The notes under the pieces: generated by a model
What the model was told of the DNA's origin: nothing
The model's input: only the letters and a program-made list of their open reading frames with translations
Databases searched by the model: none
Assembly: GCA_051877275.1 (NCBI GenBank)
Contig: JBJEIS010000194.1
Location: 1 to 28,966 of the forward strand
DNA length: 28,966 nucleotides
Direction: 5' to 3'
From: RUG11462 sp051877275
GTDB lineage: Bacteria > Bacillota > Clostridia > Oscillospirales > Acutalibacteraceae
Translations under genes and position numbers: made by a program
In this document: one piece after another, positions 6,938-15,216 of the stretch
Layout of the letters: the number at the start of each line of letters is the position of its first letter
Numbering within the stretch: position 1 is the stretch's first letter

Positions 6938-8365
6938 ATGAAATTTTCAGAAATTTATAATTGCAGTAAATTAAATATAGAAGATTTCGAGGTCACAGGA
7001 ATTTTTTGTGATTCTCGTAAAGTGACCAAAAATTCAGTTTTTGTATGTATTGTAGGAAGCGCAATGGACGGTCATGACTTTGCAAAATCTGCATACGAAA
7101 ACGGCGCCGGCGCAATTGTTTGCGAAAGAGATTTAGGACTGCCTAATCAGATTATAACCGACGATTCAAAAGCTCTTTATTCTACTTTGTGCGCTGCTTA
7201 TTTCGGAAATCCTGCTAAAGAGCTGAAATTAATAGGTGTTACAGGTACTTCGGGTAAAACATCTGTTACTTATATGATAAAAAGCTTGCTTGAAAAGCAG
7301 GGTAAAAAGGTTGGACTTATCGGAACAATTCAAAATATTATCGGTCAGGAAACATTGCCGGCAAAAAACACTACTCCTGACGCATATGAATTACATTCAT
7401 TGTTTGACCTTATGCATAAAGCAGGCTGTGAATATGTTGTTATGGAAGTTTCTTCTCATGCACTTGATCAGAAACGCGTATATAATTTAGAGTTTGAGTG
7501 TGCTGTATTTACTAATTTAACTCAAGACCATCTTGATTATCACAAAACAATGGAGAATTATTTACAGGCTAAATTAAAACTCTTTAAAATGGCAAAGAAA
7601 GCTATTGTTAATATTGATGATGAGTACGCTCAAGATGTTATTTCAGCTTGTGAATGTCCTGTAATAACATTTTCAGCTGAAAAAAATGAGGCTGATTATA
7701 CAGCTAAAGATATTAAGTTTTTACCGACTTCGGTAAGTTATCAGCTTGTAACAAATTGCAACATCGGCAGAATTAAGATTTCAACTCCGGGCATTTTTTC
7801 TGTTTACAACAGTATGGCGGCAGGAATTGCCGGAATTGCCATAGGTATTGACTTTAATGATGTTGTTTCTGCACTTTGTGATGTTGAAACTGTAAAGGGC
7901 AGGGTAGAGCTTGTCCCTTGCGATAAGGATTTTACTCCTGTAATAGATTACGCGCATACGCCTGATGAGCTTGAAAATGTATGCAATATGTTTAATAAAA
8001 TCAAAAAAGGCAGATTGGTTACGCTTTTTGGCTGCGGCGGTGACAGAGATAAAACCAAACGTCCTATTATGGGCGAAATTGTAGCGAAGCTTTCAGATTT
8101 TGTTGTTGTCACTTCCGATAATCCGAGAAGTGAAGACCCTGATGCAATTATCGAGGATATTTTGGTTGGTATGAAAGGAATCAAAACTCCTTATAAAGTA
8201 ATTCCAAACAGAGCTGAAGCTATTGAATATGCTTTGAGAAACGCTAAAAAAGACGATATTGTTTTGTTTGCCGGCAAAGGTCATGAAACATATCAGATTT
8301 TAGCAAACGGCACTATTCATTTTGATGAGCGCGAAGTAATAGCAAAAGTTCTTGCAGATATGTAA
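6938..8365 (+). CDS. murE: UDP-N-acetylmuramoyl-L-alanyl-D-glutamate--2,6-diaminopimelate ligase MurE
   Basis: MurE adds the third amino acid of the stem peptide to UDP-MurNAc-L-Ala-D-Glu in the cytoplasm, using ATP. The 475-residue protein shows the Mur ligase P-loop GVTGTSGKTSVT (Lys107), the central FTNLTQDHLDYHKTMENY segment, HTPDELENVC, and the late DNPRSEDP motif (D394-R397). DNPR is the known signature for meso-diaminopimelate, as opposed to L-lysine, so the peptidoglycan is predicted to be of the mDAP type. AGAAAGGA precedes the ATG, and the gene begins 14 bases after the PBP gene. murF, which usually follows, is missing here; mraY follows directly. Confidence 0.96.
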   Translation: MKFSEIYNCSKLNIEDFEVTGIFCDSRKVTKNSVFVCIVGSAMDGHDFAKSAYENGAGAIVCERDLGLPNQIITDDSKALYSTLCAAYFGNPAKELKLIGVTGTSGKTSVTYMIKSLLEKQGKKVGLIGTIQNIIGQETLPAKNTTPDAYELHSLFDLMHKAGCEYVVMEVSSHALDQKRVYNLEFECAVFTNLTQDHLDYHKTMENYLQAKLKLFKMAKKAIVNIDDEYAQDVISACECPVITFSAEKNEADYTAKDIKFLPTSVSYQLVTNCNIGRIKISTPGIFSVYNSMAAGIAGIAIGIDFNDVVSALCDVETVKGRVELVPCDKDFTPVIDYAHTPDELENVCNMFNKIKKGRLVTLFGCGGDRDKTKRPIMGEIVAKLSDFVVVTSDNPRSEDPDAIIEDILVGMKGIKTPYKVIPNRAEAIEYALRNAKKDDIVLFAGKGHETYQILANGTIHFDEREVIAKVLADM

Positions 8366-8381
8366 AACTGGGGGTTAAAAA

Positions 8382-9392
8382 ATGGTTTCTTCAATTTCTG
8401 CTATTTTAGGTTTTTTATTAACGTTTTTATTGGGATATGTTTTTATTCCTTTTTTAAAAAAGCTTCATTTCGGGCAAACTATACTGGAAATAGGTCCAAA
8501 ATGGCATAAAGATAAGCAAGGCACACCTATAATGGGCGGACTTATGTTTATAACAGGTACAATTGTTTCTGTTATAGTTGGATTTGTTGTTGCTTATGTA
8601 TGTGACTTTTTGGTGTATTTCAGTGATATGAATGCTGTTATCCGTTTTGTTGCCGGAATAGTAATGGCATTATTAATGGCATTTATCGGCTTTATGGATG
8701 ATTACATAAAGGCCGTTAAAAAACAAAATTTAGGTTTAAAAGCCAGACAAAAAACAATTATGCAGATTTTAGTTGCTGCCGTTTACCTTTTAACTTTGTA
8801 TTTGACAGGGGTTAAAACAACAGTAATTCCGTTTGTCGGCGAAATAAGTGTTGTTTCGGGCTTTGGATTGATTTTCTGGCCGATTGCACTTGTGTTTATA
8901 TACGGCTTTACAAATGCAGTAAATCTTACAGATGGTGTAGACGGCTTGGCTTCAAGCGTTACAGTAGTGGTATCATTGTTTTTTATGGCTTCGGGTGCTT
9001 TGGTAAACGGCGTAGCAGGAACCATTTTACCGGCGGCGCTTTGCGGTTCGCTAATCGGATTTTTAGTTTGGAATTTGCATCCGGCAAAAGTGTTTATGGG
9101 TGATACAGGCTCAATGTTTTTAGGCGGCATTGTTGTTGCGTTTTCATTTGAAATAAATTGTCCTATCATCTTGCTTTTAGCAGGAGTTCTATATTTAATA
9201 GAAGCACTTTCTGTTGTTATTCAGGTTACTTATTTTAAATTAACAGGCGGTAAGCGTTTATTTAAAATGAGCCCTATTCATCATCATTTTGAATTATGCG
9301 GCTGGAAAGAGAATAAAATTGTAATCATTTTTTCTGCGGTTGCTTTAATAGGCTGTGTAATCGCATTTTTGTTACTTAAAACCGTTTATTAA
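8382..9392 (+). CDS. mraY: Phospho-N-acetylmuramoyl-pentapeptide-transferase MraY
   Basis: MraY is the integral membrane enzyme that transfers phospho-MurNAc-pentapeptide from UDP to undecaprenyl phosphate, forming lipid I. The 336-residue, very hydrophobic protein of about ten transmembrane helices carries every signature: GTPIMGG, the Asp pair of FMDDYIKAVKKQNLGLKARQK (D106-D107), NLTDGVDGLA (D184, D187), MGDTGSMFLGG, and the cytoplasmic SPIHHHFELCGWKE loop with its three histidines. A GGGGG ribosome site precedes the ATG, 16 bases after the murE stop. Confidence 0.97.
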   Translation: MVSSISAILGFLLTFLLGYVFIPFLKKLHFGQTILEIGPKWHKDKQGTPIMGGLMFITGTIVSVIVGFVVAYVCDFLVYFSDMNAVIRFVAGIVMALLMAFIGFMDDYIKAVKKQNLGLKARQKTIMQILVAAVYLLTLYLTGVKTTVIPFVGEISVVSGFGLIFWPIALVFIYGFTNAVNLTDGVDGLASSVTVVVSLFFMASGALVNGVAGTILPAALCGSLIGFLVWNLHPAKVFMGDTGSMFLGGIVVAFSFEINCPIILLLAGVLYLIEALSVVIQVTYFKLTGGKRLFKMSPIHHHFELCGWKENKIVIIFSAVALIGCVIAFLLLKTVY

Positions 9393-9417
9393 ATCTATTT
9401 GAAAAGGGGAGCTTTAA

Positions 9418-10575
9418 TTGACTGCTGAAGGTCAGAAAAGAAGAGCTAAAAAGACCGGTTTATGGTCACTGATAAAGCAAGAAGGAAAAATGGATTTAAC
9501 ATTTTTCTTATTAGTAACTGGCCTTGTTGTAACAGGTCTTGTTATGCTTTTTTCTGCGTCTGCTCCTTATGCTTCAAATTATTACGGAAACAGTTATTAT
9601 TTTATTACAAGACAGTTAGTTTTTGCAATCGGTGGTTTTATTCTTATGCTGGTTGTTTCAAAAATCAACTATCATATATTAAAAAAATTCGCATGGATTA
9701 TAACAGGTATTTCAATAGCTTTGCTGATACTTGTTCTTGTTATGCCGGCCACAAAGGAAGGCTTTCACCGTTGGTTGAATTTAGGATTTATTCAGTTTCA
9801 GCCTTCTGAAATTGCAAAATTTGCAATGATAGTTTTAATTTCGGCACTAATTTCCGCAAATCATAAAAGAATGAAAAACATAAAATTTCAGTTAATGCTG
9901 CTTGCAATTATTTGTATGTTTTGTGTTTTGATTATCGCAGAAAATCATCTGTCTGCTACCATTCTTGTTTTTACCATTGGCTTTGTTTTAATGTTTATCG
10001 GCGGAATGAGCTGGAAACTCATTGTAGGAATGGGTTCGCTCGGTGTTGTAGGCGTTATTTTTGCAATTGTAACAGGCGCAATCAGTTATGCAAGTGACAG
10101 AATTAAGTACTGGATAGACCCATGGCTTGATGCAAGAGGCAAAGGATTTCAGACAATACAGTCGCTTTTGGCAATTGCTTCGGGCGGAGCTTTAGGAAGA
10201 GGTATAGGTCAATCAAATCAAAAATATCTTTGGCTGCCTGAACCGCAGAATGACTTTATTTTTGCGGTAGTTTGCGAGGAATTGGGTTTTGTCGGTGCAG
10301 CGTTGATAATAATTGCGTTTGCTTTGCTTGTATGGCGTGGCTTTGTAATAGCATTAAGAGCACAGGATAAATTCGGAATGCTTTTGTGCATAGGACTTGT
10401 ATTTCAGGTCGGTTTACAGACTGTTTTAAACATTCTTGTTGTTACAAACACTATACCGAATACTGGTATCAGCTTACCGTTTTTCAGCTACGGCGGTACC
10501 TCGCTCGTTATGTTATTAGTTCAAATGGGAATTGTACTTTCAATTTCGAGAAGTGCAAATATTGAAAAAGCTTAA
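9418..10575 (+). CDS. SEDS-family peptidoglycan glycosyltransferase FtsW/SpoVE
   Basis: This is a polytopic membrane enzyme that polymerises lipid II, partnering the class B PBP encoded upstream. The 385 residues contain about ten transmembrane helices and the SEDS motifs: GFHRWLNLGFIQFQPSEIAK, the WLPEPQNDFIFAVVCEELGF loop with the catalytic Asp (D279), and NTGISLPFFSYGGTS near the C-terminus. The start is TTG at 9418, with AAGGGGAG ending 6 bases upstream. An ATG 24 codons later has a weaker site. FtsW and SpoVE cannot be told apart here, but the dcw position and the lack of a second copy in the window fit a division role. It is followed after 12 bases by murG. Confidence 0.94.
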   Translation: MTAEGQKRRAKKTGLWSLIKQEGKMDLTFFLLVTGLVVTGLVMLFSASAPYASNYYGNSYYFITRQLVFAIGGFILMLVVSKINYHILKKFAWIITGISIALLILVLVMPATKEGFHRWLNLGFIQFQPSEIAKFAMIVLISALISANHKRMKNIKFQLMLLAIICMFCVLIIAENHLSATILVFTIGFVLMFIGGMSWKLIVGMGSLGVVGVIFAIVTGAISYASDRIKYWIDPWLDARGKGFQTIQSLLAIASGGALGRGIGQSNQKYLWLPEPQNDFIFAVVCEELGFVGAALIIIAFALLVWRGFVIALRAQDKFGMLLCIGLVFQVGLQTVLNILVVTNTIPNTGISLPFFSYGGTSLVMLLVQMGIVLSISRSANIEKA

Positions 10576-10587
10576 AGGGAGTATAAA

Positions 10588-11712
10588 ATGAATATAGTAT
10601 TTGTAGCTGGCGGTACAGGCGGACATATAAATCCCGCTTTAGCAATAGCCGGAACAATTAAAGAAAAATATCCCGATACAAAAATCAGTTTTATCGGAAA
10701 CCGCAGAGGAATGGAGGCTACATTAGTTCCTAAAGCGGGATATAAGTTTTATCCAATTGATGTTGCAGGATTTCAGAGAAAACTAAGCCTTAATAATATT
10801 AAAAGAAATGCGGTTGCTGTTTACAGAATGTTTAAATCAACTGTTCAGGCTGAAAAAATACTTGAGATTTTAAAGCCGGACATTGTTGTAGGAACCGGAG
10901 GATATACATGCGGTCCTGTGTTAAGAAAAGCAGCGAAAATGGGTATAAAAACCGCAACTCATGAACAGAACGCTTTCCCGGGAGTAACCACTAAAACGCT
11001 TTGTAAATATGTTGATGAAGTTATGGTTGCAATGCCTGAAGCAATAAAGCGTTTACCTGATAACCGTACATATACCGTAACAGGCAATCCTGTAAGACAA
11101 TCTATTGTTGACACAACAAGAGAAGAAGCAAGAAAAAAATTAGGCTTGGATAGCCGTCCTATGATTTTATCTCTTGGCGGCTCGCTCGGAGCTAGAGCAA
11201 TTAATGAAGCCGTTGCCGATGTTCTTGCTTGGCATGCAAACGATAAGAAATATTATCATTTTCATGCAATCGGTAAATACGGTGTTGATTGGATGCCTGA
11301 TTTAATACGTTCAAAAGGCGTTCAGTTTGAAAATCTTGATAATTTAAGAATTTCCGAATACATTTACGATATGGATTTGTGTATGTCGGCCGCCGATTTG
11401 GTTATAAACCGCGCAGGCGCATCCACTATAAGCGAATTACAGGTGAAAGGTATGCCTTCTATACTCATTCCTTCGCCGAATGTTGCGGAAAATCATCAGT
11501 ATTATAATGCAAAAACCTTGTCGGATAAAGGTGCGGCAATTTTAATAGAAGAAAAAGATTTAACTGGCGATGTGCTTATTAATGCAATAAAATCAATTAT
11601 TGATGATAAAGAAAAACTAAAACAAATGAGCGAAAATGCTAAAAAAACTGCTGTTTTTGATGCAAATGAGCGCATTTGTGATGTAATAATGAACCTATAT
11701 AATAAGAAATAA
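10588..11712 (+). CDS. murG: Lipid II synthase MurG (UDP-GlcNAc:lipid I GlcNAc transferase)
   Basis: MurG is a peripheral membrane GT-B glycosyltransferase on the cytoplasmic face that adds GlcNAc to lipid I. The 374 residues carry the N-terminal GGTGGHINPALA loop, the VVGTGGYTCGPVLRKA segment, THEQNAFPG with the conserved EQN, the inter-domain LSLGGSLGARAINEAV loop, and the C-terminal nucleotide-sugar site NRAGASTISEL...PNVAENHQYYNAKTL. The ATG is preceded by AAGGGAG. The stop codon at 11710-11712 overlaps the base of the hairpin that leads into murA, which may couple the two genes. Confidence 0.97.
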   Translation: MNIVFVAGGTGGHINPALAIAGTIKEKYPDTKISFIGNRRGMEATLVPKAGYKFYPIDVAGFQRKLSLNNIKRNAVAVYRMFKSTVQAEKILEILKPDIVVGTGGYTCGPVLRKAAKMGIKTATHEQNAFPGVTTKTLCKYVDEVMVAMPEAIKRLPDNRTYTVTGNPVRQSIVDTTREEARKKLGLDSRPMILSLGGSLGARAINEAVADVLAWHANDKKYYHFHAIGKYGVDWMPDLIRSKGVQFENLDNLRISEYIYDMDLCMSAADLVINRAGASTISELQVKGMPSILIPSPNVAENHQYYNAKTLSDKGAAILIEEKDLTGDVLINAIKSIIDDKEKLKQMSENAKKTAVFDANERICDVIMNLYNKK

Positions 11713-11777
11713 TAACATTTTCGCCCTCTTACTCATAGAATAAAATGCATTAGGTTTTATGAATAGAGGGTGTTATT
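11711..11777 (+). promoter_or_regulatory. Hairpin pairing the murA ribosome-binding site
   Basis: The whole murG-murA junction folds back on itself. AATAACA (11711-11717) pairs with TGTTATT (11771-11777). CCCTCT (11724-11729) pairs with AGAGGG (11765-11770), which is the murA Shine-Dalgarno. ATAAAA (11740-11745) pairs with TTTTAT (11755-11760). Five Ts (11776-11780) follow, so it could alternatively be a weak terminator. The pairing is seen directly; the control of murA translation is inference. Confidence 0.55.
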
Positions 11778-11778
11778 T

Positions 11779-13032
11779 TTGGAGAAACTTATTATCAACG
11801 GAGAAAGAGTTTTAAACGGTGAAGTTAAAATTCACGGTGCAAAAAATGCCGCTTTGCCGATTTTATGTGCAAGCATTTTGTGCGATGAAAAGGTTGTTTT
11901 AAAAAATTGTCCTGCACTTTCCGACGTTGATAATACAATTGAAATTTTAAATTATTTAGGTATTGCTGCAAAAAGAGAAAACGATGTTGTTGAGATAAAT
12001 CCAAATGGTTTATCAGGTGCGTTTATTCCTGAGCATTTTATGAATAAAATGCGTTCATCAATCATATTTTTAGGTTCGCTTTTGGCGAGAAGCGGCAGCG
12101 CAAAGCTTTGTCTGCCCGGCGGTTGCGAATTAGGTCCGAGACCGATTGATATTCATTTAAACGGACTTGAAAAATTAGGCGTATCAATTAATGAAAAATT
12201 CGGTATAATTGACTGTAAATGCGATAGATTAAAAGGAACTTCCGTCAATCTGCCGTTTCCGAGTGTCGGAGCAACAGAAAATATTATGCTTGCAGCGGTC
12301 AAGGCAAAAGGAAAAACAATAATACATAATGCTGCTCGCGAGCCTGAAATTCAAGACCTTGCAGCTTTTTTAAATAAATGCGGCGCAGATATTTGCACAG
12401 CAGGCGGAAATGACATTATTATTAACGGTGTTAAAAGTCTTAAAGGCTGTGTTCATTCTATTCTTCCCGATAGAATCGAGGCCTCGTCGTATATGACCTT
12501 TGCGGCTGTGACAGGCGGAAATCTTGAACTGAAGGATGTATGTTGTGAACACATTGAACCTGTTGTCTTTGCTTTTCGTGAGGCAGGTTGTGAGGTTCAA
12601 TTGCTTGAAAATGTGCTTAAAATTCAAGCTCCTAAAAGGCTAAAAAGAGTAAATCATGTAAAAACATTGGTATATCCCGGCTTTCCGACAGATTCAGTTA
12701 TGCCTTTGATTTCTATGTGTTCTGTGGCAAACGGAACTTCTATTTTTGAAGAAACAATTTTTCAAAACCGATTTAAAGCCGCCGAAGAGCTTAATAAACT
12801 CGGAGCGTCAATTAAAGTGTATGACCGAATTGCAGTTGTTGAGGGTGTAAATAAACTTTTTGGTACTGAAGTAAAAGCAACTGATTTGCGTGGCGGTGCG
12901 GCTCTTGTTTGTGCTGGATTATTTGCACAAGGTCAAACAATTATTTCAGAGGTTTACCATATTGACAGGGGTTATGAGTCTTTAGAAGAAAACTTAAATA
13001 AAGTCGGAGCAGATATTGTACGGAGAAAATGA
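11779..13032 (+). CDS. murA: UDP-N-acetylglucosamine 1-carboxyvinyltransferase MurA
   Basis: MurA transfers enolpyruvate from PEP to UDP-GlcNAc, the first committed step of peptidoglycan synthesis, and is the fosfomycin target. The 417-residue EPSP-synthase-fold protein has KIHGAKNAALPIL with the catalytic Lys, LPGGCELGPRPIDIH with the PEP-binding Cys116, EPEIQDLAAFL, ILPDRIEASSYM, PGFPTDSVMP with the catalytic Asp, and the closing LRGGAALVCAGL...YHIDRGYE segment. The presence of the Cys implies fosfomycin sensitivity by family knowledge. The start is TTG at 11779 with AGAGGG (11765-11770) upstream. GTG at 11770 overlaps that site and is rejected. The gene sits where murD/murC/murB would be expected, between murG and ftsQ. 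Firmicutes often carry two murA paralogues, and I cannot tell which one this is. Confidence 0.95.
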   Translation: MEKLIINGERVLNGEVKIHGAKNAALPILCASILCDEKVVLKNCPALSDVDNTIEILNYLGIAAKRENDVVEINPNGLSGAFIPEHFMNKMRSSIIFLGSLLARSGSAKLCLPGGCELGPRPIDIHLNGLEKLGVSINEKFGIIDCKCDRLKGTSVNLPFPSVGATENIMLAAVKAKGKTIIHNAAREPEIQDLAAFLNKCGADICTAGGNDIIINGVKSLKGCVHSILPDRIEASSYMTFAAVTGGNLELKDVCCEHIEPVVFAFREAGCEVQLLENVLKIQAPKRLKRVNHVKTLVYPGFPTDSVMPLISMCSVANGTSIFEETIFQNRFKAAEELNKLGASIKVYDRIAVVEGVNKLFGTEVKATDLRGGAALVCAGLFAQGQTIISEVYHIDRGYESLEENLNKVGADIVRRK

Positions 13033-13035
13033 TAT

Positions 13036-13971
13036 ATGGATAAAAGAAAAAAGAAAACTGTAAATAAAAAAGCAGTTAAGAAGAAAATAAACACTAATAC
13101 CGAACAAAAACGGTATGCTAATATAGAGCAGAGACAGAGAAAACCTGCACCACCCGAAAATAAACCAAAAGCTAAAAAGTATGTTTCAAAAAAGCGTATT
13201 AAACAAAGAAACAGATTTATTGCGGTTTTTTCATTGATTCTAATTTTGGTTATAACATTTACAACGCTGTCACTTACTGTGTTTTTTCCTATAAAAACAA
13301 TAAATGTTGTAAACAGTAAAAAATATAGTGAAAATGATATCGTTTCGGCAATCGGTGTTGTTAAGGGTGATAATTTACTTTTAGCAAGCGAGTCGAGAGC
13401 TAATTCCGCAGTAAAAGAGAATTATCCTTATATCGAGTCAATTGAATTTGCTAAAAAGCTACCGTTTACTCTAAATGTAAATGTAAATGAGTATTCTGTT
13501 TACGCGCAGATAAAATACGGCGGTGCTTATTTAAGAATAGCTAAAGACGGTACAATACTTGAAAGCACTGATAAGTATTATAAGAAAGCGCCTGTGATTT
13601 GCGGTGTAAAAGTAAAGCAAAAGAAAATCGGCGAAATAATTTCTTTTGATGAAGATAATAAGGAAGAAAGTATTTTAGAAAAAGTTGAAGAAATTACAAC
13701 TAGTTTTGAATCAAATAAACTAAAAGGCATTACGCTGATTAATTTTGAAAATATGCAGGATATCAGAGTAACCTATAATAACAAAATAGTAATGCTTTTA
13801 GGTTCAAGCTCAAATCTTTCAAAAAAACTTACTCATGCAAAGGCTACATTGGAGGCAAGAGGAGATACCGGAGAGTCGGGAACTCTTAATTTAAGCCGTA
13901 TTCCAAGCGCAAAAAATGAGGCAAGTTTCATACCGCGTGAGCTTGAGGACTCTGAAATTGCCGGAAAATAA
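13036..13971 (+). CDS. ftsQ: Cell division protein FtsQ/DivIB
   Basis: This is a bitopic divisome protein that works with FtsL and DivIC/FtsB. It has 311 residues: a very basic Lys-rich cytoplasmic tail (1-60), one transmembrane helix (about 61-85), a POTRA domain (about 86-155; IKTINVVNSKKYSENDIVSA to LPFTLNVNVNEYSVYAQIKY), then the beta domain (YLRIAKDGTILEST...ENMQDIRVTYNN). A GGAG site (13022-13025) is within murA, and the start is only 3 bases after the murA stop, so translation is coupled. Clostridial members of this family are divergent; the POTRA pattern and the position before ftsZ make the call firm. ftsA, often next, is absent. Confidence 0.9.
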   Translation: MDKRKKKTVNKKAVKKKINTNTEQKRYANIEQRQRKPAPPENKPKAKKYVSKKRIKQRNRFIAVFSLILILVITFTTLSLTVFFPIKTINVVNSKKYSENDIVSAIGVVKGDNLLLASESRANSAVKENYPYIESIEFAKKLPFTLNVNVNEYSVYAQIKYGGAYLRIAKDGTILESTDKYYKKAPVICGVKVKQKKIGEIISFDEDNKEESILEKVEEITTSFESNKLKGITLINFENMQDIRVTYNNKIVMLLGSSSNLSKKLTHAKATLEARGDTGESGTLNLSRIPSAKNEASFIPRELEDSEIAGK

Positions 13972-14001
13972 AAATATTTTGTTAATTTATAAAAATAAGT
14001 G

Positions 14002-14030
14002 TTGAAAATTTTTAAAGTTCGTGTTACAAT
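14002..14030 (+). promoter_or_regulatory. ftsZ sigma-A promoter
   Basis: TTGAAA (-35, 14002-14007) and TACAAT (-10, 14025-14030) are spaced by 17 bp in the 114-base gap between ftsQ and ftsZ. The leader would be about 50 bases long and contains the AGGAGG ribosome site. It gives ftsZ expression independent of the long dcw transcript. Confidence 0.8.
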
Positions 14031-14085
14031 TAAACAGTAAATTAGATTATTATGGGATTTTAAGATATTTAGGAGGATAAAATTT

Positions 14086-15144
14086 ATGGCTTTAGAGGTT
14101 ACAAACGAAGTAAATGAAGTAGTTCAGATTAAAGTTGTCGGTGTCGGCGGCGGTGGCGGAAACGCTATCGACAGAATGGTTGAAGCAGGAGTAAACGGTG
14201 CTGAATTTGTAGCTATTAACTCTGATAAACAAGCTCTTCTTCGTTCAAAAGCTGATACAAAAATTCAGATTGGTGAAAAACTTACTCACGGTCAGGGCGC
14301 AGGTGCAAAGCCTGAAGTTGGTAAAGGTGCTGCCGAGGAGTCAAAAGATGATATTATCGCTGCATTAAAAGGCACTGATATGGTATTTGTTACTGCAGGT
14401 ATGGGCGGCGGAACAGGTACAGGTGCTGCACCTGTTGTTGCTCAGGTGGCTAAAGATATGGGAATACTTACTGTTGGTGTTGTTACCAAACCTTTTGCTT
14501 TTGAGGGTAAACGCCGTATGGAACAGGCTGAAAAAGGTATTGCTGATCTTGCAGGTCATGTTGATTCGCTTATCGTTATTCCTAATGAAAGATTAAAATT
14601 AGTTTCAGAGCAGAAGATTACATTTATGAATGCATTCCAGATTGCTGATGATGTTCTTCGTCTCGGCGTTCAGAATATTTCTGAACTTATTAAAATGCCT
14701 GCTACTGTTAATCTTGACTTTGCTGATGTTACATCAGTTATGAAAGATTCAGGTTATGCTCATATGGGTGTTGGTACTGCTACCGGCAGAGATAAAGCTG
14801 AGACTGCTGCTCATGAGGCTATTACAAGTCCGCTTATTGAAACATCTATGAATGGTGCAAAAGGACTTATTGTCTGCGTTGTTGCTTCGCCTGATATCGG
14901 TCTTGATGAAGTTTCTGATGCTTCAACAATTATTCAGGAAGCTGCACATCCGGATGCAAACATCATTTGGGGTATCATGTTTGATGAAAAGCTTGAAGAT
15001 ACCATTAAAATTACTGTTGTTGCAACAGGTTCTTCTGATACACCTGTTCAAGGCGGTAAGGCTGAGATGCCAAACTTTAACATAGATTCAGCTAATAGCG
15101 ATAATGATTTCTATGATGATGTTTCTTCTATTTTTAATAAATAA
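14086..15144 (+). CDS. ftsZ: Cell division GTPase FtsZ
   Basis: FtsZ is a tubulin-like GTPase that polymerises into the Z-ring. The GTP-binding motifs are intact: GVGGGGGNAIDRMVEAG near the N-terminus, the tubulin signature GMGGGTGTG at 105-113, VTKPFAFEGKRRMEQAEKGI, and the T7-loop region NLDFADVTSVM. At 352 residues it is short for the family because the C-terminal linker is only about 30 residues. The last residues, DFYDDVSSIFNK, replace the usual D-I-P-x-[FW]-L-[RK] peptide that binds FtsA, SepF and ZapD. The spacing suggests a divergent form of that peptide without its proline. Strong AGGAGG site (14071-14076), own promoter, and a stable hairpin behind it. Confidence 0.98.
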   Translation: MALEVTNEVNEVVQIKVVGVGGGGGNAIDRMVEAGVNGAEFVAINSDKQALLRSKADTKIQIGEKLTHGQGAGAKPEVGKGAAEESKDDIIAALKGTDMVFVTAGMGGGTGTGAAPVVAQVAKDMGILTVGVVTKPFAFEGKRRMEQAEKGIADLAGHVDSLIVIPNERLKLVSEQKITFMNAFQIADDVLRLGVQNISELIKMPATVNLDFADVTSVMKDSGYAHMGVGTATGRDKAETAAHEAITSPLIETSMNGAKGLIVCVVASPDIGLDEVSDASTIIQEAAHPDANIIWGIMFDEKLEDTIKITVVATGSSDTPVQGGKAEMPNFNIDSANSDNDFYDDVSSIFNK

Positions 15145-15159
15145 GTATAAGTTTTCTTG

Positions 15160-15192
15160 AATTAAATCCGACAGTTTTTGTCGGATTTAATT
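15160..15192 (+). terminator. Strong hairpin after ftsZ (probable terminator)
   Basis: A perfect 14-bp stem (15160-15173, AATTAAATCCGACA, with 15179-15192) encloses a 5-base loop. The following T-run is poor (ATTTATAAGATTTTT), so termination may be partial, with read-through into prmA. Confidence 0.65.
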
Positions 15193-15216
15193 ATTTATAA
15201 GATTTTTGGAGATTAT

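Noticed and set aside
8783..9169. 128-residue minus-strand open frame opposite mraY
   Set aside because: It is antisense to a gene with complete MraY motifs, has no ribosome site or family resemblance, and its composition mirrors the coding strand.
11713..11778. Riboswitch or T-box leader in front of murA
   Set aside because: The region is only 66 bases, lacks T-box or known riboswitch motifs, and the visible structure is a simple stem covering the ribosome site.
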